Source: Campylobacter concisus
GTDB taxonomy: Bacteria > Campylobacterota > Campylobacteria > Campylobacterales > Campylobacteraceae
DNA length: 64,000 bases
Direction of reading: 5' to 3'
Assembly (NCBI RefSeq): GCF_003048675.2
Contig: NZ_CP060707.1
Location: 1-64,000 of the forward strand
Part shown: piece by piece, positions 48,277 to 57,215 of the stretch
Layout of the letters: each line of letters begins with the position of its first letter
How positions within the stretch are numbered: position 1 is the first letter of the stretch
Program-made: the position numbers and the translations under genes
The notes under the pieces: model-generated
Seen by the model: the letters and a program-made list of their open reading frames with translations, nothing else
What the model was told of the DNA's origin: nothing
Database searches by the model: none

Positions 48277-48849
48277 CTAAATTTGCGCCATCTCTTGCCA
48301 AAAATCAAGTGCTGCGTCGTCTGCTTGGACAAAATTTAGTATATGCTGGGCTGATGGCAGGGCTTCATCATTTAGCCTTGCTATATAGGTGCTGGCAAGC
48401 GCTATGAAAAATTTTTCAAAGTCGCTCGCGACGCGCCTGCTGCAAAGCTTTTTATCTTCAAGCAGCCACGCATAGACCGCACCACTCGTGCAATCAAGCA
48501 AAAATATCCATGGATCACCCACGGCAAAAACTATCAAATTTGCTGGGCGAGCTACACCCTGCCACCATTTGCCACCAAACTCATCTACGCTGTTTAGCCG
48601 CACTAGCTCGCTCGCGTAGTCGCCTCTAGAGCCAAAGCTGAGATTGCAAATTTCAAAGTTGCCAAGATCAAATTTGCTTAAAAGCTTTGTAAATTTGGCT
48701 GGGAAATTTACGCCAAGGCTCTTTTGCGCTTGTATAAGCGCCAAAGCATCCTTTTGTGGCAAAAGTCTCATGCCAGTTATGCCCTCTTGCTCTAGCGGCA
48801 AGAAAATTTGATCTAGTTTTCTAGCGATCTCATCTAGTTTTAAAAACAT
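48277..48849 (-). CDS. SMI1/KNR4 (SUKH)-like protein
   Basis: A 190-residue soluble protein with SUKH superfamily features: LPQKDALALIQAQKSLGVNF at the start of the domain, GKWWQGVARPANLIVFAVGD and VASDFEKFFIALASTYIA. SUKH proteins often act as immunity proteins for polymorphic toxins. No toxin gene lies nearby. ATG 48849 has AAGGAGCGAT ahead; an in-frame TTG 30 bases upstream is less likely. A decayed copy is on the other side of gdhA. Confidence 0.75.
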   Translation of the reverse strand: MFLKLDEIARKLDQIFLPLEQEGITGMRLLPQKDALALIQAQKSLGVNFPAKFTKLLSKFDLGNFEICNLSFGSRGDYASELVRLNSVDEFGGKWWQGVARPANLIVFAVGDPWIFLLDCTSGAVYAWLLEDKKLCSRRVASDFEKFFIALASTYIARLNDEALPSAQHILNFVQADDAALDFWQEMAQI

Positions 48850-48948
48850 ATCGCTCCTTAAATTTGCTAAATTTGGCAAATTTTATCAAATTTAGCCTAG
48901 TGCGCTTTTAAATTTGGGTTATAATCGCCATAAATTTAAGGAGCTAGC

Positions 48949-49878
48949 GTGGTTAGATCATATCCTCTTGATATGCCTGGCGTGGAGTTTCGCGGGCACG
49001 GCGTAACTGGCATTTATGAGATGAATGGGCGCATTGCATTTGTACATTTTGCTTTTGGGGTGCCTAGCGAGTTAGAGATAGCTCAAAAACTAACGCCAAA
49101 CTACGTGCTACTAGATACATTTTCACGTGACTTTAGCGAGCATAAGAGATCAACGCTTGCCTACAAACAAAGCGAAATTTTCATAGCCAGCAATGCGCGT
49201 TGCTACCCAGAAAATGGCTACTTCGTGCTAAATACTAGATACTACAAGGGCTGCATAAACTCCCCAGCAAAGCTCATAAAGATAGATAACGGGCAGATGA
49301 GCGAGCTCGGCGTTGCTAATGAGCCCATAAAAGAGATATATAACGACGCTAAAACGTATGAATTTGATGGCTTTTGCGTGCGAATGAGCTCGCCATTTAT
49401 GATGGAGTGTAAAGAAATTTTGGGCGGCACAGAGTTCAAAAGTGCGGCGAAAGATGAAAATTTAAACGCGAGTGTGCCACGTAAAGAGCAGGGCGCAAGG
49501 ATAGGCAAGACCATCTGGCGTCTAAAGCTTGGCGCATATCTCTACACGCCAGTTTGCCTGCGTGAGGGAGTGCTTTACTTTGGCACCGCTGGCAAGGGCG
49601 GAGATCTATACGCCGTGGATGCAAAAAGTGGCGAAGTAGTGTTTAAGTTTAAAACCAGCGGCACGGAGCATTTTGTTTGGATCAAAGGTCAAATTTTACT
49701 CGCAAACCGCAAAAATAAGCCAGTTTTGATAAGTGCCAAAGATGGCTTGCTATTAAAAGAGATAGGGTTTGAGAAATTTAGACTTAGCGCAGATCAGATC
49801 ATGCTAGTAAGCGGTGGCAGGCTCTACGCTGTGGCAAATGACGGAGCTAAAATTTACGCAGTTTGCGCGGAAATTTAG
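48949..49878 (+). CDS. PQQ-like beta-propeller protein
   Basis: A 309-residue protein without signal peptide. C-terminal blades match the PQQ-like repeat: GVLYFGTAGKGGDLYAVDAK, SGEVVFKFKTSG and GRLYAVANDGAKIYAVC. The N-terminal half has IYEMNGRIAFVHFAFGVPSE. It starts at GTG 48949 with AAGGAGCTAGC. Cytoplasmic location is inferred. Function unknown; divergent from the SUKH gene. Confidence 0.65.
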   Translation: MVRSYPLDMPGVEFRGHGVTGIYEMNGRIAFVHFAFGVPSELEIAQKLTPNYVLLDTFSRDFSEHKRSTLAYKQSEIFIASNARCYPENGYFVLNTRYYKGCINSPAKLIKIDNGQMSELGVANEPIKEIYNDAKTYEFDGFCVRMSSPFMMECKEILGGTEFKSAAKDENLNASVPRKEQGARIGKTIWRLKLGAYLYTPVCLREGVLYFGTAGKGGDLYAVDAKSGEVVFKFKTSGTEHFVWIKGQILLANRKNKPVLISAKDGLLLKEIGFEKFRLSADQIMLVSGGRLYAVANDGAKIYAVCAEI

Positions 49879-49920
49879 CCTTGGCGAAATTTATCGCCAA
49901 AGCCATATCGTGAGGTAAAT

Positions 49921-51360
49921 TTATCTCTTCTTCTTATATCTTTTTATCGCCTCTACGATGACCTCTTCTAGATCGTCATTTGGCTCTTTGTTCATATCGT
50001 CGTAGGTGTTTTCAAGGATAGTTTTTAAGTTTTTCTCGACGTAGCTAGTATCGAAAAATCCTCTTCTAAACTCCTTACTTTTGCTGATCGTAAGCAAAAA
50101 TGGGATGATCGTTCGCACGCCCTCGATAGTAAATTCTTCAAGTGCTCTTTCAAGCTTATTTACCGCAAGATCGTAGTCAGTCGCCTTGACGATCAATTTT
50201 GCGATAAGTGAGTCGTAAAATGGCGGTATGGTGTAGTCTTTATAGACGTGGCTATCGACGCGTACAGATGGGCCAAGAGCTGGGTAGTAGCCCTCGATCG
50301 TGCCTGGCGCTGGGATGAAATTCTCCCAGACATTTTCAGCCGTGATCCTAGCCTCTATCGCGTAGCCGCGTGGTTTGATGTCGCTTTGCTCGATCTCTAA
50401 AATTTCACCAGCAGCGATCCTTATCTGCCTAACGACAAGATCATGTCCTGTGATCTCTTCGGTGATGCCGTGCTCCACTTGGATACGGGTGTTCATCTCC
50501 ATGAAGTAAAAGTTGTTGTAGTCATCTAGCAAAAACTCGATAGTTCCTACGTTTGAGTAGCCCACAGCCTTTGCAGCAGCCACTGCGGTCACGCCCATGA
50601 TCTTTCTTAAATTTTCGCTAATCGAAGGGCAAGGTGCGATCTCGATGATCTTTTGGTGGCGCCTTTGGATAGAGCAGTCACGCTCGCAAAGGTGGATGAT
50701 GTTGCCGTAGTTATCGCCTAAAATTTGAAACTCGATGTGGCGAGGATTGACGACAAGCTTCTCCATGAAAACTTCGTCGTTGTTAAAGTATGCCTTTGCC
50801 TCTCTGGTGCACGACTCAAAGGCGTTTTGCATATCTTCTTCTTGCCAAACCTCTCTAATGCCACGGCCGCCACCTCCTCCGCTTGCTTTTAAGATGACAG
50901 GGTAGCCTATACGCCTTGCGTGCTCTTTTATGGCGTCCATGCTCTCGTCGTTTAGCTTTTCAGTGCCTGGAACTATTGGTATGCCGTTTTTCTTCATCAG
51001 ATATCTAGCGACGTTTTTATCGCCCATTTTCTTGATGACTTCGGCCTTTGGACCGATGAAAATGAGCCCAGCGTCCTCAACCGCCTTTGCAAATTCGTAG
51101 TTTTCGCTAAGAAAGCCGTATCCTGGGTGAATGGCGTCAGCTCCGCACTCTTTTGCGAGCTTTACGATCGCTTTGGCGTCAAGATAGCCCTTTATTGGGT
51201 CGTCGCCAACTTGATAGGCCTCGTCAGCGATCCTTACATGCAAGCATTCGCTGTCTGGTGCTGTGTAAATTCCTACGCTTTGGATGTGTAAATCCCTACA
51301 AGCTCTGACTATCCTAACTGCGATCTCACCACGATTTGCGATAAGAATTTTATGTATCAT
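49921..51360 (-). CDS. Biotin carboxylase subunit (PycA or AccC)
   Basis: ATP-grasp enzyme that carboxylates biotin on a carrier. MIHKILIANRGEIAVRIVRA, the glycine-rich loop KASGGGGGRGIREV, and EMNTRIQVEHGITEEITGHD are family motifs. At 479 residues with an extra C-terminal tail of acidic/basic residues, it is longer than many AccC. No accB or pycB is adjacent. Campylobacter species carry both an acetyl-CoA and a pyruvate carboxylase; the isolated position and tail favour PycA, but the call is not certain. Confidence 0.85.
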   Translation of the reverse strand: MIHKILIANRGEIAVRIVRACRDLHIQSVGIYTAPDSECLHVRIADEAYQVGDDPIKGYLDAKAIVKLAKECGADAIHPGYGFLSENYEFAKAVEDAGLIFIGPKAEVIKKMGDKNVARYLMKKNGIPIVPGTEKLNDESMDAIKEHARRIGYPVILKASGGGGGRGIREVWQEEDMQNAFESCTREAKAYFNNDEVFMEKLVVNPRHIEFQILGDNYGNIIHLCERDCSIQRRHQKIIEIAPCPSISENLRKIMGVTAVAAAKAVGYSNVGTIEFLLDDYNNFYFMEMNTRIQVEHGITEEITGHDLVVRQIRIAAGEILEIEQSDIKPRGYAIEARITAENVWENFIPAPGTIEGYYPALGPSVRVDSHVYKDYTIPPFYDSLIAKLIVKATDYDLAVNKLERALEEFTIEGVRTIIPFLLTISKSKEFRRGFFDTSYVEKNLKTILENTYDDMNKEPNDDLEEVIVEAIKRYKKKR

Positions 51361-51476
51361 AGGCTATCCTTTTTGAGTTTTTCTTATCATATAACTATTC
51401 GTTTTATTTTTAGATAAATTTGTTAAGTCTGGTTTTAAAATTTGAGTGCAAAGGCTAAATTTACACTCAAATTTCT

Positions 51477-52022
51477 TTATTTGCTAACGATCTGTGGGAA
51501 AGGTGTGGCTAGGGCTTTTTTGCTAAAATCTTGCGACTCAATCGTGAAATTTGTAGCAAATCTTTGAATGCCCTCTTTTTTATATGCACGCCTTTGGATG
51601 GTGAAAAGGACTAAATTTCCGCCCTGTTTGGTGTAGCGGTATATCGAGTGCTCGGCTGTTGGCACGCCATTTAAATTTGAAAATATCGTGATATCAAGAT
51701 AAATTTCATTTGCTAGTGAGCCCTTTTTATAAGCTACTTTTAGCCCTTTTGCCTTTAGCTCTTTTAGATCATTTATCTTTTGCTCGACTGCTTGCTCTGG
51801 CGTAGCGTCAAATTTAAGGGTATTTAGCGAGAGCATGTAGCTAAAACTATCTAGCTTCTCACCAGGGAGCAAGTACTCCTGCGTGAATAAATTTGGCACA
51901 GGCTTGGCTGAGCTTGCTAGCGAGTAGAGTCTGTTGTCAAATTTTATCTGCATCGGCTCAAAATACTGAGTTGCTGCGAGCAAGAGCGCTGGCAAAGCGA
52001 TAAATGCTAAAAATTTCTTCAT
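51477..52022 (-). CDS. Exported hypothetical protein
   Basis: A 181-residue protein with a Sec signal (MKKFLAFIALPALLLAATQY, cut around residue 17). The mature part has mixed helices and strands and no known domain (YFEPMQIKFDNRLYSLAS; VPTAEHSIYRYTKQGGNL). ATG 52022 follows AAAGGAATTTG; the frame opens one TTG codon earlier. Ten bases after hemJ, so it ends a minus-strand operon. Confidence 0.75.
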   Translation of the reverse strand: MKKFLAFIALPALLLAATQYFEPMQIKFDNRLYSLASSAKPVPNLFTQEYLLPGEKLDSFSYMLSLNTLKFDATPEQAVEQKINDLKELKAKGLKVAYKKGSLANEIYLDITIFSNLNGVPTAEHSIYRYTKQGGNLVLFTIQRRAYKKEGIQRFATNFTIESQDFSKKALATPFPQIVSK

Positions 52023-52031
52023 CAAATTCCT

Positions 52032-52466
52032 TTAAAATGGATTTACTATCATGACCCAGATGATGATGAGCATCGCGATAGTTGGCACTTCGTTGTAAGC
52101 TCTAAAGAAGATGCCACTTTTGTTACAGCGTTTCTCTTTGAGTTGCTTCATGTAGCGTCCAAGGTCTAGGTGATATATGGCCATTAAGATGACAACTAAA
52201 ATTTTGACGTGGATGTGACCAGTTTTTATAAGATCAGGCATCGCGATAAGTATCAAAATGCCAGTGACAAATGAGCCAATGAGTGCGACCCAGCCGATGT
52301 AGTGATACATTTTGTACTCCATCACCTCAACCACTTTTACAAAGTCTGGCTTGTCCATATTTTCTACGTGATAAACGTAGAGCCTTGGCTGATAAAACAG
52401 CACTGCCATCCACGATATGAAAAACAAATAGTGGAGGTATTTTAAGTAAAGATAATATTCTGCCAT
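52032..52466 (-). CDS. hemJ: HemJ-type protoporphyrinogen oxidase
   Basis: Membrane enzyme oxidising protoporphyrinogen IX in heme synthesis. Four predicted helices over 144 residues. Family residues are seen in FISWMAVLFYQPRLYVYHVE (first-helix His near the loop), HIHVKILVVILMAIYHLDLG and RAYNEVPTIAMLIIIWVMI. Slightly short but complete. Between a TM2 gene and the exported hypothetical gene. Confidence 0.85.
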   Translation of the reverse strand: MAEYYLYLKYLHYLFFISWMAVLFYQPRLYVYHVENMDKPDFVKVVEVMEYKMYHYIGWVALIGSFVTGILILIAMPDLIKTGHIHVKILVVILMAIYHLDLGRYMKQLKEKRCNKSGIFFRAYNEVPTIAMLIIIWVMIVNPF

Positions 52467-52475
52467 AACGTCTCC

Positions 52476-52838
52476 TTATCTAAAAAGTATCTCTTTTCTA
52501 GCTTCAAATTCAGCCTTGCTGATCGCACCACTCTCAAAAAGCTCGTAAAGCCTTTTTAAGTCGTCCTCTTTATCTTTTAGTTTTAGCCTCTCTTTTAGCT
52601 CGGCCTTTTGTAAATTTTTCTCGACATAAGCACCAACTAAAAATGCATCAATAAGCCACCAAACGCCCCAAATTATTAAAAATGGTATGCCTATAATGAA
52701 ATAAAACGTAGAGTAGCCAACGAAAAATAGTCCCATCATCAAAAAGCCAGTGATAAATTTACCAAGGTAAATTCTATGCGCTCCAAGCCAGCCAGTAAGT
52801 AGCCAAAGCGCGTATGCGACGTAGATATTATTTCCCAC
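52476..52838 (-). CDS. TM2 domain protein with SHOCT-like tail
   Basis: A 120-residue protein. Two membrane helices form the TM2 domain: YALWLLTGWLGAHRIYLGK and FLIIWGVWWLIDAFLVGAYV. The C-terminal segment LKRLYELFESGAISKAEFEA resembles the SHOCT motif. Function of TM2 proteins is unclear. Overlaps lspA by 11 bases. Confidence 0.85.
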   Translation of the reverse strand: MGNNIYVAYALWLLTGWLGAHRIYLGKFITGFLMMGLFFVGYSTFYFIIGIPFLIIWGVWWLIDAFLVGAYVEKNLQKAELKERLKLKDKEDDLKRLYELFESGAISKAEFEARKEILFR

Positions 52839-53280
52839 TCTTTCTCCTTTTTCTAAAACTTTGCCAAAGTATCATCACGACGCAAAGATCGATCATCACA
52901 TCAGCAAAGTTAAAGACCGCAAAGTTAAACCACTTGTGCCAAAAGACGTAATCCACGACGCCGCCATGGATAAATCTATCTGTGATATTTGAGCTGCCAG
53001 CTCCTAGCAAAGCTCCAAGCCAAATGGCATGCGAGCAAAGCAGTTTTTTTTCAACTACTAGATAGACAAAAACGCCTAAAATGAGGGCTATCTGGATAAA
53101 TTTAAGCCACTCATCTAAAAAGGCAAACATCGAAAATGCAACGCCCTTATTATATGTAAGAACTAGCGAGAAAAACTCGCCCTCCCACGAAAAACCATCT
53201 ATAAATATCATCTTTATCGCTTGATCAACGATAAAAATGAGAAAAAACGCGATGAAAAATTTAACCAAATTTTTACGCAT
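52828..53280 (-). CDS. lspA: Lipoprotein signal peptidase
   Basis: Aspartyl protease cleaving prolipoprotein signals after lipidation. The 150-residue, four-helix protein has catalytic aspartates in [19 protein letters not shown] and [17 protein letters not shown], and IDQAIKMIF and [14 protein letters not shown] as other family motifs. It overlaps glmM by eight bases. Its lipoprotein substrates include the protein at 16.8 kb. Confidence 0.95.
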   Translation of the reverse strand: MRKNLVKFFIAFFLIFIVDQAIKMIFIDGFSWEGEFFSLVLTYNKGVAFSMFAFLDEWLKFIQIALILGVFVYLVVEKKLLCSHAIWLGALLGAGSSNITDRFIHGGVVDYVFWHKWFNFAVFNFADVMIDLCVVMILWQSFRKRRKSGK

Positions 53281-54613
53281 TTAGGGCTTTTACAAAAAAT
53301 TTCTTAACTTCATCCATGCGTTTTTCAACTAAAGTTTGATTTTTACCTTCAAGCAAAAGTCTGATCAAATTTTCAGTGCCAGAGTATCTAAAGAGCGATC
53401 TTATGCCCTCTTTTGCAAGGCTAGCCTCAAGCTCTTTTAGCCCCTCTATCTTATCAAGTGGCTTTTTCTCTGTGATCTTTAAATTTAGTAAAATTTGCGG
53501 ATACGGCTTTAGCTCGCCAAAAATTTCACTAGCTTTTTTGCCTTTTTTAAGCATCATCGCAACGACTTGCATCGAAGTAACAAGGCCGTCGCCAGTCTTG
53601 GCGTAGTCGTTAAATATGACATGACCGCTTTGCTCTCCGCCAAAATTTATGCCATTTTCTTTCATCATCTCAAGCACGTATTTATCGCCTACGTTTGAGC
53701 GAAGTAGCTTGATCTTGTGAGCTTTTAGATAGTCATCAAGTGCGGCGTTACTCATCACTGTAGCCACGATAGCTCCACCTTTTAGTGCCTTTTGCTCGTG
53801 TAAAAATGCTGCAAGTGAGCCAAGTATCGCATCTCCATGCACAACTTCGCCGTTTTCATCGACAACGACAAGTCTATCAGCATCGCCGTCAAATGCAAAG
53901 CCGATGTCAGCACGAAGCCTTTTTACCTCGCTTGCTAGATCTTCTGGGTGAAGTGCGCCACAGTTTTGGTTGATGTTGCTACCATTTGGCTCGTTGTTTA
54001 TGACGATGACATCAGCTCCAAGCTCGCTAAATACAGTTGGTGCGACCTTGTAAGCAGCTCCGTTTGCCACGTCTAAAACTACTCGTAAATTCTTTAAATT
54101 TAACTCTTTTGGGAATGAATTTTTGATCTGCACGATATATCTGCCGATAACATCGTCGATCCTCTTGTTTGCACCGATCTCTGTCATCGTCTTTTGGGCG
54201 TTTGCGATGAGCTCGTCATCGTAGAAAATTTTCTCTATCTCAGCTTCTATTTTTTCATCAAGCTTGTTGCCAAAGCTGTCAAAAAATTTGATGCCGTTAT
54301 CGTAGTATGGGTTGTGTGAGGCGCTTATCATTATGCCAGCGTCACAGCGCATATTTTCTGTTAAAAATGCGATCGCAGGTGTTGGCATAGGGCCTATTTG
54401 AAGGACGTTGTAGCCAACCGCAGTTAGTCCTGCAACGATGGCAGTTTCTATCATATAGCCACTTTTTCTTGTATCTTTTCCAACTAAAATCACATTTGTC
54501 GCTGAGGTCTTTCTAAAGTAAATTCCAGCAGCCATTGCAAGGCGCATAGATGTTTGAGCTGAAAGCTTTTCGCCAGCCTTACCACGAACTCCGTCTGTTC
54601 CAAAAAGTTTCAT
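53273..54613 (-). CDS. glmM: Phosphoglucosamine mutase
   Basis: Converts glucosamine-6-P to glucosamine-1-P for UDP-GlcNAc. Phosphoserine is in [20 protein letters not shown]; the metal site is DGDADRLV; the sugar-binding loop is [11 protein letters not shown] start at ATG 54613 ([14 protein letters not shown]) behind AAAAAGGATAAATTG; an open extension of 17 codons upstream lacks family similarity. 446 residues, normal. Confidence 0.95.
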   Translation of the reverse strand: MKLFGTDGVRGKAGEKLSAQTSMRLAMAAGIYFRKTSATNVILVGKDTRKSGYMIETAIVAGLTAVGYNVLQIGPMPTPAIAFLTENMRCDAGIMISASHNPYYDNGIKFFDSFGNKLDEKIEAEIEKIFYDDELIANAQKTMTEIGANKRIDDVIGRYIVQIKNSFPKELNLKNLRVVLDVANGAAYKVAPTVFSELGADVIVINNEPNGSNINQNCGALHPEDLASEVKRLRADIGFAFDGDADRLVVVDENGEVVHGDAILGSLAAFLHEQKALKGGAIVATVMSNAALDDYLKAHKIKLLRSNVGDKYVLEMMKENGINFGGEQSGHVIFNDYAKTGDGLVTSMQVVAMMLKKGKKASEIFGELKPYPQILLNLKITEKKPLDKIEGLKELEASLAKEGIRSLFRYSGTENLIRLLLEGKNQTLVEKRMDEVKKFFVKALNA

Positions 54614-54734
54614 CAATTTATCCTTTTTATTATAAAATGGTGCTATTTTATCAGAAATTATCAAATTTAAAATCTAAAATTTTATTTGTTTTAAAGCAGA
54701 CTTAAATTCAGTTACAATTAAATATATTTTTCAT

Positions 54735-54740
54735 ATAATC
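54735..54740 (+). promoter_or_regulatory. -10 box for rpsT
   Basis: TATAAT 31 bases before the rpsT ATG. Confidence 0.6.
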
Positions 54741-54770
54741 ACGGACTAAAATTATCAAAAAAGGTATATT

Positions 54771-55040
54771 ATGGCAAACCATAAATCTGCTGAAAAAAGA
54801 GCTAGACAAACTATAAAAAGAACAGAAAGAAACAGATTTTACCGCACTAGACTTAAAAATATCACAAAAGCAGTGCGTGTAGCTGTAGAAGCTAAAGATC
54901 TAAATGCTGCAAATGAAGCTTTAAAAGTTGCTAACAAAAGCATCCACAGCTTCGTAAGTAGAGGCTTTTTGAAGAAACAAACTGCTGCTCGCCGCGTTAG
55001 TCGCCTTGCTCAATTAGTAAATACTCTAAAAGCTGCTTAA
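54771..55040 (+). CDS. rpsT: 30S ribosomal protein S20
   Basis: Small basic protein binding 16S rRNA. The 89 residues begin [20 protein letters not shown] and end in [19 protein letters not shown], both S20 patterns. It precedes prfA by 14 bases. Confidence 0.96.
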   Translation: MANHKSAEKRARQTIKRTERNRFYRTRLKNITKAVRVAVEAKDLNAANEALKVANKSIHSFVSRGFLKKQTAARRVSRLAQLVNTLKAA

Positions 55041-55054
55041 TCTATTAAATTTTA

Positions 55055-56122
55055 ATGTTTGCTGATAAACTTCATCCATTTTTGGATCGCTATGATGAAA
55101 TTTCTACGCTTCTAAGCGATCCAAATATAGCAAACGATATCGAAAAGATGACAAAGCTCTCAAAAGAGCAATCATCTATCGAACCAGTCGCAACTGCTGC
55201 AAAAAAATATCTACAAATTCTAAATGATATTGACGAGAACAAAGCCCTGCTTGAGGACTCTGAGCTTGGCGAGCTTGCAAAAGATGAGCTTAAAAATTTA
55301 GAAATTTCAAGAGAGAAGCTTGAAGAAGAGATCAAAATTTTACTTCTTCCAAAAGATCCAAACGATGATAAAAATATATTTTTAGAAATTCGCGCAGGCA
55401 CTGGTGGCGATGAGGCTGCACTATTTGTTGGAGATCTTTTTAACGCTTACATCAGATATGCAGAGCTTCGTGGATATAAATTTGAGATCGTTAGCCAAAG
55501 CGAGGGTAACACTGGCGGTTTTAAAGAGATCATAGTGCTTATAAAAGGCAAAGGCGCTTACTCTAGGCTAAAATTTGAAGGTGGCACACATAGGGTTCAG
55601 CGTGTACCAGAGACTGAGAGCCAGGGCAGGGTGCATACCTCGGCTGTGACTGTGGCTATCATGCCAGAGGTCGAAGATAGCGAGATCGAGATCAACCCAA
55701 ATGATATAAGAGTTGATGTTATGAGAAGCTCAGGCCACGGCGGCCAGTCAGTAAATACAACTGATAGTGCCGTTAGGATCACGCACATACCAACAGGGCT
55801 TGTTGTGACAAACCAAGATGGCAAGAGCCAGCACAAAAACAAAGAAGCTGCGATGAAGGTGCTAAAAGCTAGACTTTACGAGATGCAAGAGCAAGAGAGG
55901 CTTGCAAAAGAGACTAGTGAGCGCAAAAGTCAGGTCGGTACTGGCGACCGCTCTGGCAGGATAAGAACTTATAACTACCCGCAAAACCGCATAAGTGATC
56001 ACCGCATAAATTTAACTCTCTACCGCCTTGATGCGATCATGGCAGCAGGATTATTTGACGAGATCATCGAGCCGCTTATCACTCACTATCAAGCAGAAGC
56101 GATGCTTGAGGCTGGCATTTAA
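55055..56122 (+). CDS. prfA: Peptide chain release factor 1
   Basis: Recognises UAA and UAG and triggers peptide release. The GGQ loop is in [17 protein letters not shown], preceded by [19 protein letters not shown] (codon-reading PxT region and family stretch). 355 residues, normal. Start at ATG 55055 has no strong ribosome site; coupling to rpsT is possible. Confidence 0.96.
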   Translation: MFADKLHPFLDRYDEISTLLSDPNIANDIEKMTKLSKEQSSIEPVATAAKKYLQILNDIDENKALLEDSELGELAKDELKNLEISREKLEEEIKILLLPKDPNDDKNIFLEIRAGTGGDEAALFVGDLFNAYIRYAELRGYKFEIVSQSEGNTGGFKEIIVLIKGKGAYSRLKFEGGTHRVQRVPETESQGRVHTSAVTVAIMPEVEDSEIEINPNDIRVDVMRSSGHGGQSVNTTDSAVRITHIPTGLVVTNQDGKSQHKNKEAAMKVLKARLYEMQEQERLAKETSERKSQVGTGDRSGRIRTYNYPQNRISDHRINLTLYRLDAIMAAGLFDEIIEPLITHYQAEAMLEAGI

Positions 56123-56441
56123 GAGCAAAATTTATAAATTCTCACCAAGTTATTAAAAATCAAAAATCTATAAACTAAGATATAAAGTCATCTGACCTTG
56201 AAACGATCTTACTTTGTCTGTTTTTATAATAAAAAAATAATATTTATTTATATATTTTTTTCAAAAAAATAATTTAAATTAAATTTTTAGATTTTTAGTT
56301 CATTTAGCGTGGTATTTTGGGCTTTTATAAATTATAAGCCTTTACTTGTGATATTAAAAAATTTTATTAATTGATCATAAGTTCACATTAATAATCATAC
56401 TATATAATTTTAAAGTATTAAATCAAAACAAGGAGAAAAAT
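56123..56441 (+). promoter_or_regulatory. AT-rich spacer with promoter of the molbindin gene
   Basis: 319 bases without a gene. TATAAT at 56403-56408 is the likely -10 box, 34 bases before the molbindin start. No T-run terminator for prfA was found with confidence. Confidence 0.5.
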
Positions 56442-56861
56442 ATGTCACTAAGTGCAAGAAATCAACTTAATGTTGAGATATCAGAAGTAAGAACAGGCGC
56501 GGTAAATTCGCTAATAGCTGGTAAAATCGCAGGCGGTGAGGTGCTAAAAGCAACTATTACGGTTGATAGCGAGAAAGCTCTTGATCTTAAAGTTGGCAAA
56601 AAAGCTATATTTTTATTCAAGGCTTCAAGCGTTATCGTTTCAAAAGATGACAGCATAAAACTTAGCGCAACAAACCAAATCAAAGGCGTTGTTAGCGAGA
56701 TAAAAGACGGCGCTGTAAATGCTGAGGTTATCATCGACGCAAATGGCAGCAAAATTTCAGCTATCATCACTAGAGAGTCAGTTCATAACTTAGCTTTAAA
56801 AGTAGGCGACAAAGTAACTGCTATCATTAAAGCAACTCAAATAATAGTTGGTGTTAAATAA
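56442..56861 (+). CDS. Molbindin (two Mop/TOBE domains)
   Basis: A 139-residue molybdate-binding protein with two repeats of the Mop fold: LSARNQLNVEISEVRTGAVN and KLSATNQIKGVVSEIKDGAV start repeats one and two. Such proteins store molybdate or tungstate for molybdenum enzymes. ATG follows CAAGGAGAAAAAT. Single gene with its own promoter and terminator. Confidence 0.9.
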   Translation: MSLSARNQLNVEISEVRTGAVNSLIAGKIAGGEVLKATITVDSEKALDLKVGKKAIFLFKASSVIVSKDDSIKLSATNQIKGVVSEIKDGAVNAEVIIDANGSKISAIITRESVHNLALKVGDKVTAIIKATQIIVGVK

Positions 56862-56865
56862 TTTT

Positions 56866-56883
56866 CGGAGCAAATTTGCTCCG
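56866..56883 (+). terminator. Terminator after the molbindin gene
   Basis: CGGAGCAAATTTGCTCCG, a perfect 18-base inverted repeat, five bases after the stop. The T-run is short. Confidence 0.65.
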
Positions 56884-57215
56884 ATCTCCCTTTAAACTAA
56901 TATTTTTTATTAAGCTAAAAAAGAAAATCCTCCCAAAAATCTAAAAAAATTGATCTATAAAAAATTTAATTCATATTTATTTCTGGCAAATTTTAAAATT
57001 TAAATTTCTAAACTTTATGCTAAATTTACTTTAAATGCCTATTTTACGTCAATCCAAAGTCAAATTTGGATAAAAATAGTGTCAATAAATATTACCAAAC
57101 TACGCTCCTTTCGCACTTAGCTTTAATAAAATTTAATTATAAAAATTAAATTGCAAATTTTAATAAATTACCCTATAATGCTTAATAGCAATTATCTTAC
57201 TTCAAAGGAGAGAGC
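56884..57215 (+). promoter_or_regulatory. Spacer with promoter of the flavin-subunit gene
   Basis: 332 bases, no gene. TATAAT at 57174-57179, 37 bases before the start. A ribosome site AAAGGAGAGAGC follows. Confidence 0.55.
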
